Shown here piece after piece: positions 1 to 5,880 of a stretch of 8,348 nt of DNA. The number at the start of each line of letters is the position of its first letter. Within the stretch, counting starts at the first letter, position 1. Source of the DNA: Planctomycetota bacterium. Its GTDB lineage: Bacteria; Planctomycetota; PUPC01; JACPCR01. Under the pieces are notes generated by a model, which was given only the letters and a program-made list of their open reading frames with translations, was not told the DNA's origin and did not search any database. Both the position numbers and the translations under genes were made by a program. Location: positions 1-8,348 of the forward strand of contig JASLXP010000813.1 of assembly GCA_030740295.1 (NCBI GenBank), given 5' to 3'.

Positions 1-197
1 ATGAAGCTGAAGCCTGGGAAGAGAAACACGGCTATCCTGATGATGATGATCAGCCAGCCGAGTTGTTCAATCTCGTTGAGGACATCGGTCAGCGGAATAA
101 TCTCGCTGCCGAACACCCGGAGCGAGTGGCGGAACTGCAGAGCTTACTCAAGCAGATTCGTGAGCAAGGATATTCCGCTCCTCGCCTCGCCAAATAA
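1..197 (+). CDS. Sulfatase, C-terminal end (gene enters from the left)
   Basis: The open frame whose codons begin at base 3 encodes 64 residues and ends at TAA 195-197. It carries the typical tail of arylsulfatase-family enzymes: a PAELFNLVEDIGQRNNLA stretch (compare the family pattern 'ELYNL..D..E..NLA..HPE'), then AEHPERVAELQSLLKQIREQG and a final SAPR. Family members hydrolyse sulfate esters, often on host or algal polysaccharides, and are usually exported to the periplasm or outside. The catalytic Cys/Ser (C/S-x-P-x-R) region, metal ligands and any signal peptide lie outside the window, so substrate and activity cannot be judged. The tail looks intact. Family assignment is fairly secure; the specific substrate is unknown. 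Confidence 0.85.
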   Translation, partial: EAEAWEEKHGYPDDDDQPAELFNLVEDIGQRNNLAAEHPERVAELQSLLKQIREQGYSAPRLAK

Positions 198-249
198 ATT
201 AAATCAGGGGCAAACACCTGGGAAAGATCCGACCTCAATCAGCAGCCCT

Positions 250-265
250 AAGGTAAGCTACCTTT
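250..265 (+). terminator. Possible weak terminator hairpin after the sulfatase gene
   Basis: AAGGTA (250-255) and TACCTT (259-264) form a perfect 6-bp stem around the 3-nt loop AGC, followed by the pyrimidine-rich run TCCCTTCCCTTTC rather than a true T-tract. It lies about 50 nt after the sulfatase stop. The stem is short and AT-containing, so this may be chance. Confidence 0.25.
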
Positions 266-316
266 CCCTTCCCTTTCGCTACAACCCGCGTCACTCAATG
301 TCTGATCAAACGGCCT

Positions 317-601
317 CTAAAGGAGACCTTCCGAGAATCAGACATTCTCGCCAGAATCGGAGGAGATGAATTTGCCGTTCTTGCAGTTGAGTCTTCTGGG
401 GCGGTTGCCAGCGCGGTTGACAAGCGACTCAAAGAGAAACTAGCTGAGCTCAACGATAAATCCGAAAAGCAATATGAGGTTTCTATCAGTAGAGCGATTG
501 CACCGTTCAACCCTTGGAAGCCCAGCACGCTGGAGGAACTCGTTGACTGGGCGGACGTGCTTCTGATGGAGCAGAAGAAACGGAAAAAGGTGAAGCGGTA
601 G
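317..601 (+). pseudogene. Remnant of a GGDEF (diguanylate cyclase) domain, 5' truncated
   Basis: Frame 2 encodes 94 residues with clear homology to the C-terminal half of GGDEF domains. LKETFRESDILARIGGDEFAV holds the RxxD product-inhibition site (RESD, residues 6-9) five residues before an intact GGDEF signature (residues 15-19). The end matches the usual finish ('..STLEELVDWAD..', 'MEQKKRKK'), closing at TAG 599-601. Missing is the first half of the domain, including the conserved metal-binding Asp and substrate-binding Asn/Asp region, plus any sensor domain. The frame is open back to 257, but those residues look unrelated to the family, and there is no ATG, GTG or TTG with a ribosome site before the homologous part. 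Late positions also deviate: SISRA where SIG is usual, and MEQK where YEQK is usual. I infer a dead fragment that cannot make c-di-GMP. Alternatively, a rearrangement or assembly error removed the 5' part. Confidence 0.75.
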
Positions 602-671
602 TGTGGCGCTTCGAAGATTCTCTCTGTCGGGGTGATGGATGCAGGGCATCTAAATTAAATCGCAACGCCTA

Positions 672-699
672 TTGATGATGGCCTGGCCAAGAATATAAT
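672..699 (+). promoter_or_regulatory. Sigma70-type promoter for the Bax inhibitor-1 family gene
   Basis: A -35 box TTGATG (672-677) is separated by 16 nt from a perfect -10 box TATAAT (694-699). Transcription would begin near 706, giving a leader of about 38 nt before the ATG at 744. The spacer contains an 11-bp palindrome, TGGCCTGGCCA (679-689), which could be an operator or chance. Placement directly upstream of a well-formed ribosome site supports the call. Confidence 0.6.
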
Positions 700-729
700 T
701 CGGTCCGGTTTGTGTGGAACTTTCATTAC

Positions 730-735
730 AGGAGG
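730..735 (+). promoter_or_regulatory. Ribosome binding site of the Bax inhibitor-1 family gene
   Basis: AGGAGG at 730-735 lies 8 nt before ATG 744. It decides the start: the in-frame GTG at 714 lies upstream of this site and is not a credible start. Confidence 0.85.
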
Positions 736-743
736 AATTCTCA

Positions 744-1538
744 ATGCGCTCATCGAATCCAACCATAAACGAAAACACCTGGAACCAGTTCGGTGCGGCC
801 GAGGCTGCAACCAGTCGCACCATGACCATCGAAGGTGTCATCAACAAAACGGGCATCTTCGCAGTGCTCACCGTCCTTTCTGCCGGCTACGTCTGGGCAA
901 CTTTTTTTAAGGCTATCGAGGGCATGGAAGGCGACCCTATGGCCGCAGGCGCGGCGATGGGAAAAATTATGCCATTTGTCATTGGGGGAATGATCGTCTC
1001 GATCCTCGCCTGGATTGTGACCTGTTTTAAGAAGGAATGGTCCATGGTGGTCGGTGGAGTTTACTCACTTGCCGAAGGGCTGTTCCTCGGTGGCCTCTCT
1101 GCCTATTTTGAAGCGCAATTCCCTGGCATCGTCATGCAGGCAGTCGCGCTGACCTTTGGTGTCCTTTTCACTATGCTGGCGGCCTATCGTATGAAGCTGA
1201 TCAGAGCCAGCGGCAAGGCGGCCGCCATCTTCATTGCTGGAATGGGCGCCATTTTCTTCGTCTGGATAGGCGGGTTCATCCTGTCGATGTTCTTCGGGGT
1301 AAATGTGATGATCTTCGGGGCAAACCCGATCGGCATCGCATTCAGCGTGGTTCTCGTTGGCTTCGCTGCCTTCAGCCTCATCTTCGCCTTCGATTTCATA
1401 GAGACAGGCGCACGCAACGGCGCACCCAAATACATGGAGTGGTATGCCGCTTTCTACCTCATGACAGAGCTCACCTGGCTTTACCTCGAAATACTGAGGC
1501 TTCTCTGGAAGATAAAAGCCTATGTCGGCAACGACTGA
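744..1538 (+). CDS. Bax inhibitor-1/YccA family integral membrane protein
   Basis: This is a 264-residue protein with about seven hydrophobic helices (roughly residues 37-55, 76-94, 101-121, 127-147, 158-182, 195-216 and 231-254) after a polar 35-residue N-terminus. It matches the bacterial 'Bax1-I' branch of the BI-1/TMBIM superfamily. Landmarks are AEGLFLGGLSAYFE (110-123), PGIVMQAVALTFGVL (127-141), the FDFIE motif in helix 6 with D217, and GAPKYMEWYAAF (226-237) leading to WLYLEILRLL (245-254). Relatives act in the inner membrane. Some are pH-dependent calcium leak channels controlled by paired acidic residues, and E. coli YccA modulates the protease FtsH. Which role applies here is unknown. 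Length and motifs are complete, with no sign of decay. The gene has its own promoter and terminator, so it appears to be a single-gene transcription unit unrelated to the glc genes downstream. Confidence 0.9.
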   Translation: MRSSNPTINENTWNQFGAAEAATSRTMTIEGVINKTGIFAVLTVLSAGYVWATFFKAIEGMEGDPMAAGAAMGKIMPFVIGGMIVSILAWIVTCFKKEWSMVVGGVYSLAEGLFLGGLSAYFEAQFPGIVMQAVALTFGVLFTMLAAYRMKLIRASGKAAAIFIAGMGAIFFVWIGGFILSMFFGVNVMIFGANPIGIAFSVVLVGFAAFSLIFAFDFIETGARNGAPKYMEWYAAFYLMTELTWLYLEILRLLWKIKAYVGND

Positions 1539-1563
1539 TTAACAGATTCTTATTGCTTCTTGA

Positions 1564-1600
1564 AAGTCCGGTCAGCTTGTCTGGCCGGACTTCTTTTTTT
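1564..1600 (+). terminator. Intrinsic terminator of the Bax inhibitor-1 family gene
   Basis: AAGTCCGGTCAG (1564-1575) pairs with CTGGCCGGACTT (1581-1592), giving a 12-bp stem with one G-T wobble and a 5-nt loop. It is followed by C and seven T residues (1594-1600). It sits 25 nt after the stop codon and is a textbook rho-independent terminator. Confidence 0.92.
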
Positions 1601-1645
1601 ATGGTTGATGGTTGATGCATGAACAGTCCATCAACCATCAACCAT
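1601..1645. repeat. Perfect 17-bp inverted repeat overlapping the glcD start
   Basis: ATGGTTGATGGTTGATG (1601-1617) is repeated in exact inverted form at 1629-1645, around the 11-nt loop CATGAACAGTC. Each arm is itself a tandem of the 7-mer ATGGTTG (two copies plus ATG). It begins directly after the terminator's T-run and covers the first possible start codons of glcD. In RNA it would form a strong hairpin holding ATG 1615 in its left arm. There is no T-run after it, so it is not a terminator. It could be a leader structure affecting glcD translation, a REP-like or miniature element, or a replication-slippage product. Confidence 0.85.
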
Positions 1646-3081
1646 CTTTTATCGTGCTATCCCAGGAAATTCTAGACGCCCTTGCCGCTATCGTCGGCGA
1701 GCGTGAAATCATCAGCGAGCCCGAAGAGCTCATCGTCTACGAGTGTGACGCCTACACACTTGAAAAGGATGCGCCGGTAGCGGTTGTCTTTCCGCGATCT
1801 GTGGAGCAGGTGATTCGAGTCATCCGATACCTTTATGAAAAGAAAATCCCTTTTCTCGCCCGGGGGGCCGGAACGGGTCTGAGCGGAGGCTGCATCCCTG
1901 CCAAGGGCGGCGTTATCATCGGCATGAACAAGATGAGTCAGATCCTCGAGATCGATTACCGCAATCGGCGTGTCGTCGTCGAGCCCGGCGTCGTTAATCT
2001 ATGGGTCACCAACGCCGTATCTCCCAAGGGTTACCTTTACGCGCCCGATCCATCGAGCCAGATGGCGTGCACCATCGGCGGAAACGTCGCCGAAAACTCC
2101 GGCGGGCCCCATACGCTCAAGTATGGCGTCACCACGAACCACACACTTGGAATGGAGTTTATCCTGCCAAATGGCGACCGGATCGATATCGGAGGCAAGG
2201 CCGAGGATATGCCAGGATACGACCTCACCGGTCTCGTCGTGGGCTCAGAAGGCACCTTCGGAATATGCACGAAAGCGACTATCCAGATTATTCGACAGCC
2301 GCAGACCTACCGCACCATGCTGGGCGTTTTCGAGAGTATCGATGACGCCACACAGACAGTCTCTGACATCATCGCATCCGGCATCCTTCCCGCGGCGCTC
2401 GAGATGATGGATCAACTCATCATCAAAGCAGTCGAAGAAGCCTTCCAATTCGGCTTTCCGCTCGACGCAAAGGCGGTTCTGATTATTGAGCTCGATGGCC
2501 TCGAGGCCGGCATCGACGAACAGGCCGGCCGAATCATGGATATCTGCCACCAGAACAATGCACGTGAGGTCAGCCAGGCTGCGACCGACGAGGAACGCAT
2601 GGCGCTCTGGGCCAGCCGCAAGAAGGCCTTCGGAGCCATGGGCCGACTGGCGCCGAATTACTGCACACAGGACGGCGTCATCCCGCGCACCAAGCTCCCG
2701 GGCATGCTGCGATTCATCAGCAAGCTCAGCGAAAAGTATGACGTCCGCATCGCCAACGTCTTTCATGCGGGCGATGGAAATCTACACCCGATTTTGCTCT
2801 ACGATGAACGAGATGCCGACCTTGTCCGCCGCACCCTCAAAGCCAGCGGCGAGATCCTGGAGGAATGTATTCGGCTGGGAGGCTCTGTGACCGGGGAGCA
2901 TGGCATCGGCATCGAGAAGGTGAGTTACATGCCGAAAATGTTCAGCCCGGAAGACCTCTCGGTCATGGCCGCGCTCAAGAAGATTTTCAATCCGGAAGAC
3001 CTTTTGAACCCACACAAGATCTTCCCGGACTCACGCATCTGTATGGAACCGCGGATGCTCAACAAACAGGTGCCCGCGTGA
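1615..3081 (+). CDS. glcD: Glycolate oxidase subunit GlcD (FAD-linked oxidase)
   Basis: This 488-residue flavoprotein has an N-terminal FAD-binding type 4 domain (about residues 50-230) and a C-terminal FAD-oxidase domain (about 235-470). Visible motifs are the pyrophosphate loop ARGAGTGLSGG (82-92), DPSSQMACTIGGNVAENSGG (145-164), GLVVGSEGTFGI (206-217), the active-site HAGDGNLH (384-391), TGEHGIG (426-432) and LLNPHKIFP (463-471). The family oxidises D-2-hydroxyacids. With GlcE and GlcF next to it, glycolate to glyoxylate is most likely, with D-lactate a possible alternative. The start is uncertain. ATG 1615 (also TTG 1612) lies inside an inverted repeat with no Shine-Dalgarno sequence. GTG 1654 begins exactly at the family's usual N-terminus (LSQEILDALAAIVG) and would give 475 residues, but it also lacks a clear ribosome site. 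The family and complex role are confident; substrate and start are less so. Confidence 0.92.
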   Translation: MHEQSINHQPSFIVLSQEILDALAAIVGEREIISEPEELIVYECDAYTLEKDAPVAVVFPRSVEQVIRVIRYLYEKKIPFLARGAGTGLSGGCIPAKGGVIIGMNKMSQILEIDYRNRRVVVEPGVVNLWVTNAVSPKGYLYAPDPSSQMACTIGGNVAENSGGPHTLKYGVTTNHTLGMEFILPNGDRIDIGGKAEDMPGYDLTGLVVGSEGTFGICTKATIQIIRQPQTYRTMLGVFESIDDATQTVSDIIASGILPAALEMMDQLIIKAVEEAFQFGFPLDAKAVLIIELDGLEAGIDEQAGRIMDICHQNNAREVSQAATDEERMALWASRKKAFGAMGRLAPNYCTQDGVIPRTKLPGMLRFISKLSEKYDVRIANVFHAGDGNLHPILLYDERDADLVRRTLKASGEILEECIRLGGSVTGEHGIGIEKVSYMPKMFSPEDLSVMAALKKIFNPEDLLNPHKIFPDSRICMEPRMLNKQVPA

Positions 3082-3103
3082 GAGCGTTCCACTTCCAAGT
3101 TGA

Positions 3104-3127
3104 GATTAGAAGCAAGATTAAAAGCAA
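3104..3127 (+). repeat. Two tandem copies of a 12-bp unit between glcD and glcE
   Basis: GATTAGAAGCAA (3104-3115) is followed directly by GATTAAAAGCAA (3116-3127), differing at one base. It lies in the 106-nt glcD-glcE gap, which is otherwise without an ORF, terminator or obvious promoter. The unit is purine-rich, unlike the surrounding GC-rich coding sequence. Confidence 0.7.
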
Positions 3128-3174
3128 GAGCTGAACTCTTCGGTTGCGGCCGACGGCTGCTGTAGGAACTAATG

Positions 3175-3190
3175 AAGGAGCCCCAACTTG
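3175..3190 (+). promoter_or_regulatory. Ribosome binding site and TTG start of glcE
   Basis: AAGGAG (3175-3180) lies 7 nt before TTG 3188-3190. No ATG or GTG in this frame fits the site, and the family's N-terminal region begins directly after it, so a TTG start is well supported. Confidence 0.8.
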
Positions 3191-4522
3191 CCTGTCACTC
3201 AGGATGTAAAGTCAGCGCTTGGCGACATTGCTGCCTCCGCCATCATGGATGCCACCGAAAACGAGAAGCATGCCATCGGCGATCTCGTGCCCGATGTGGT
3301 GTTGCGACCGGAGACTACTGAAGACGTTTCGGCCGCGCTCCGCTGGGCCAATGAAAACGGGCTGGCCGTCGTTCCCTGGGGGAATGCCACTCTCATGCAT
3401 CTTGGCAATCCGCCGGTTCGATACGATGTGGCCCTGAAGCTCGATCTTTTGAATAAGGTCATTGATTACCCCGCAGCAGATATGACCATCACTGCCGGCG
3501 CCGGTCTCTGTCTCGGTTGCCTGCAAAAGATTCTCGCTGCGGAAGGTCAGTACCTGCCGATCCACACCGCCAACGAAAAAGATGCCACGGTCGGCGGCCT
3601 CATCGCCACCAACGCGGGAGGCGCGCTCCGTTTCCGTGAAGGCACGCTTCGCGACATGCTCCTTGGTTTGAAGATCGTGCTACCCGATGGCCGAATCATC
3701 AAAGGTGGCAGCAAGGTGGTGAAGAATGTCGCAGGCTATGACCTGTGCAAACTGTTCACGGGCTCGTACGGCACTCTCGGTGTCATTGTCGAGGTTACTA
3801 TCAGGCTGCGGCCGAGGCACGAAGAGGAGTCCACCTTGTGGTGCGAATTTGCAGGCCACGACGACGCGGAAGGCGCCGTCTCAGCGATTTTGGATTCAGA
3901 GATCGAGCCCGTCTTCATTGAATACCTCAACAGCACGGCAGCCCGGGAGATCGGCCCCGATGTGGATGGCTGGGCAGAGACTCGCCCGGTGCTCTTGCTT
4001 GGGCTTGACGGCAATGCCGAAGCTGCGGATTGGCAGAAAGGGCAAGTCAGGGCGCTCCTGGGCCCGGGCCAGGCAGATCGGACTCTTCTGCTCGAGGATG
4101 AAATCCAGGACGAGGTCCGCCAGATGCTCTTCAGTTTCTGCGCCCCGGAGGAGACATGCTTCATCGGCAAGGCGAACCTCTTGAGTTCGAATGTCACCTC
4201 ATTCATCAAGGAGGCGGAGAAGGCCGCCGCGGAAAGAGAAATTGAAATCGCCGCCGCCTCTCACATTGCAAACGGGATTGTCTATCTGAAGATTCAGAGC
4301 AAATGCCCGGATGAGGGAGTCGTCGATCTTGTTTCCACCTTTACCAGGCACGCCGTTCACATGGGCGGCAGTTTCGTGGTAGAGCATGCATCACCGAACG
4401 TGAAGAAAAAAGTCGAAGTATGGGGCCCAGTGCGCGGCGATCTGGGACTGATGAAATCGATCAAGGAAACACTCGACCCAAATAGGAGCTTGAACCCCGG
4501 ACGCTTTGTCGGAGGTATCTGA
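3188..4522 (+). CDS. glcE: Glycolate oxidase subunit GlcE (FAD-binding)
   Basis: This is a 444-residue paralogue of GlcD that forms the second flavin-binding subunit of glycolate oxidase. Its FAD-binding domain spans about residues 35-210. It shows ITAGAGLCLGCLQKILAAEG (101-120), the TVGGLIATNAGGALRFREGT block (134-153), GGSKVVKNVAGYDLCKLFTG (173-192) with the KNVAGYD signature, and SYGTLGVIVEVTIRLRP (193-209). It ends in LDPNRSLNPGRFVGG. Two oddities stand out. The loop VPWGNATLMHLG (62-73) has N-A where a G-G-G-T-type nucleotide-binding loop is usual. At 444 residues the protein is also clearly longer than E. coli GlcE (about 350), because the C-terminal half is fuller. Translation begins at TTG behind a good AAGGAG. 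The 3' end carries GGAGGT (4511-4516), the ribosome site for glcF, so the two are co-transcribed and probably translationally coupled. The subunit call is confident; retained FAD binding is inferred. Confidence 0.88.
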   Translation: MPVTQDVKSALGDIAASAIMDATENEKHAIGDLVPDVVLRPETTEDVSAALRWANENGLAVVPWGNATLMHLGNPPVRYDVALKLDLLNKVIDYPAADMTITAGAGLCLGCLQKILAAEGQYLPIHTANEKDATVGGLIATNAGGALRFREGTLRDMLLGLKIVLPDGRIIKGGSKVVKNVAGYDLCKLFTGSYGTLGVIVEVTIRLRPRHEEESTLWCEFAGHDDAEGAVSAILDSEIEPVFIEYLNSTAAREIGPDVDGWAETRPVLLLGLDGNAEAADWQKGQVRALLGPGQADRTLLLEDEIQDEVRQMLFSFCAPEETCFIGKANLLSSNVTSFIKEAEKAAAEREIEIAAASHIANGIVYLKIQSKCPDEGVVDLVSTFTRHAVHMGGSFVVEHASPNVKKKVEVWGPVRGDLGLMKSIKETLDPNRSLNPGRFVGGI

Positions 4523-4527
4523 AAACC

Positions 4528-5820
4528 ATGGCCACCAAGTTCGAAGAAACCGATTACGACCACCTGCTCGAGTGCGTCCACTGCGGGCTCTGCCTGCCCT
4601 CCTGTCCGACCTATGCTGAAGAGGGCAAGGAGGCCGATTCCCCGCGCGGTCGAATCTACCTGATGAAAAAAGTGGCGGACGGCAAACTCGATTTCACCAA
4701 AAACGTTGCCAGCCACATGGATCTTTGTCTCGGCTGCACCGCCTGCGAAACCGCCTGCCCGTCCGGCGTGCATTATGGGAACCTCATTGACAAGACGCGC
4801 GCTGTCATCGAACAGAACTTCACGCGGCCGCTCGAAGACAAGCTTCTTCGCCGCACCATGGCCGGTCTGCTCCCCCACCCGGAAAGGCTTGAGATCGCTT
4901 TGCTCCCGGCACGCGCGTTGAAGGCGACTGGCCTTAATGGTCTGCTCGAAAGTAGCCTGTTTGAGTCTCTCGCTCCTGCGAAACTGAAATCCATGCTCTC
5001 GCTGCTGCCGAAGGATCTCCCTCCGGTGGGGGCGCGGCACAACCTCGGCGAGATCATCCCTGCGGTGGGCGAACAGAAATACCGAGTGGCCTTGCTGACC
5101 GGCTGCGTGATGAGCGTCATGTTTGCCCACACGAACGAAGCCACCGCGAGAGTTTTGGCAAAGAACGGATGCGAGGTCGTTATTCCGCGGGGGATGGGCT
5201 GCTGCGGCGCTTTGCATACCCACATGGGTTATCACGACGAAGGTTGCGACCTTGCCCGCAAGAATGTGAACGCTCTGAATCCGGACGACGTCGATGCCAT
5301 CATCATCAACGCGGCCGGCTGCGGAGCCATGGTCAAGCAGTATGGCGAACTGCTCGACGACCAGCCTGGAATTTCAGGGGCAGCCAAACAGTTCGCGGCC
5401 AAGGCAAAAGACGTGAGCGAATTCCTCGATGAAATCGAGCTCAACACGGAGTTCGGCCCTCTCCCTGCCAGGGCCGCCTACCACGATGCATGCCACCTCG
5501 CCCACGCGCAGAAGGTGCGGCTGCAGCCGCGCAAGCTCCTTCAGAAGATTCCAGAACTGGAGCTCGTCCCGCTCAATGAATCAGACATGTGTTGCGGCAG
5601 CGCCGGCCCCTACAACCTCGTCGAGCCCGATATGGCCGAACGCCTGCAGAAAAGAAAGGTTTCAAACGTTGAAGCCGCAGGAGTGGATCTTGTCATCAAC
5701 GGCAACCCGGGCTGCAGCCTGCAGATTCAGGCCGGTCTCAAGACAGCCGGTCTCGAGCATGTGGAAGTGCTGCACACGGTGGAAGTGTTGGATCGCGCCT
5801 ACAGGGCGGCGGAGAGTTAG
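4528..5820 (+). CDS. glcF: Glycolate oxidase iron-sulfur subunit GlcF
   Basis: This 430-residue electron-transfer subunit has two ferredoxin-type 4Fe-4S motifs near its N-terminus: C16-x2-C19-x2-C22-x3-C26-P and C67-x2-C70-x2-C73-x3-C77-P. Two cysteine-rich CCG domains follow, the type shared with heterodisulfide reductase subunits: TGC193 with GCC226G and C265, then C322, MCC356G and GNPGC396. All expected cysteines are present. The protein would take electrons from the GlcD/GlcE flavins and pass them to the respiratory chain. The start ATG 4528 has GGAGGT at 4511-4516 (11 nt away), inside the end of glcE, and only 5 nt separate the genes. Length is close to that of E. coli GlcF (about 407). 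No terminator with a T-run follows; the next gene is convergent. An equivalent role in a D-lactate dehydrogenase complex is possible. Confidence 0.93.
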   Translation: MATKFEETDYDHLLECVHCGLCLPSCPTYAEEGKEADSPRGRIYLMKKVADGKLDFTKNVASHMDLCLGCTACETACPSGVHYGNLIDKTRAVIEQNFTRPLEDKLLRRTMAGLLPHPERLEIALLPARALKATGLNGLLESSLFESLAPAKLKSMLSLLPKDLPPVGARHNLGEIIPAVGEQKYRVALLTGCVMSVMFAHTNEATARVLAKNGCEVVIPRGMGCCGALHTHMGYHDEGCDLARKNVNALNPDDVDAIIINAAGCGAMVKQYGELLDDQPGISGAAKQFAAKAKDVSEFLDEIELNTEFGPLPARAAYHDACHLAHAQKVRLQPRKLLQKIPELELVPLNESDMCCGSAGPYNLVEPDMAERLQKRKVSNVEAAGVDLVINGNPGCSLQIQAGLKTAGLEHVEVLHTVEVLDRAYRAAES

Positions 5821-5860
5821 TGTTTCTCTGGTCCTGGTGCTCCGCGACAGGATTCTTGAA

Positions 5861-5880
5861 AGCTGCGCGAAGCGTCAGCT
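5861..5880. other. Hairpin at the glcF/MFS convergent junction
   Basis: AGCTGCGC (5861-5868) and GCGTCAGCT (5872-5880) form an 8-bp stem with one bulged T and loop GAA. It lies between the convergent genes and overlaps the MFS stop codon. There is no T-tract on either side, so a bidirectional terminator role is only a guess. Confidence 0.3.

Noticed and set aside
204..220. CAGG...CCTG inverted bases just after the sulfatase stop as a terminator
   Set aside because: The stem is only four base pairs with an 8-nt loop and no T-run.
1..369. Plus-strand open frame 1 (122 codons) beginning with ATG at base 1
   Set aside because: The overlapping frame 3 encodes an unmistakable sulfatase C-terminus and frame 2 the GGDEF fragment. 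Frame 1 has no recognisable content.
714..743. GTG 714 as the start of the Bax inhibitor-1 family gene
   Set aside because: The strong AGGAGG at 730-735 would lie inside the coding sequence and is spaced ideally for ATG 744. The extra ten residues would also start only about 8 nt after the predicted transcription start.
2245..2766. Minus-strand open frame of 173 codons inside glcD
   Set aside because: It is fully contained in glcD, which is intact and conserved in the plus frame, and shows no family resemblance or ribosome site.
4357..5235. Long open frame on the minus strand (292 codons) across glcE/glcF
   Set aside because: It lies opposite glcF, whose Fe-S and CCG motifs are complete. 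The predicted protein is rich in Arg, His and Gly with no recognisable domain; a GC-rich antisense shadow.
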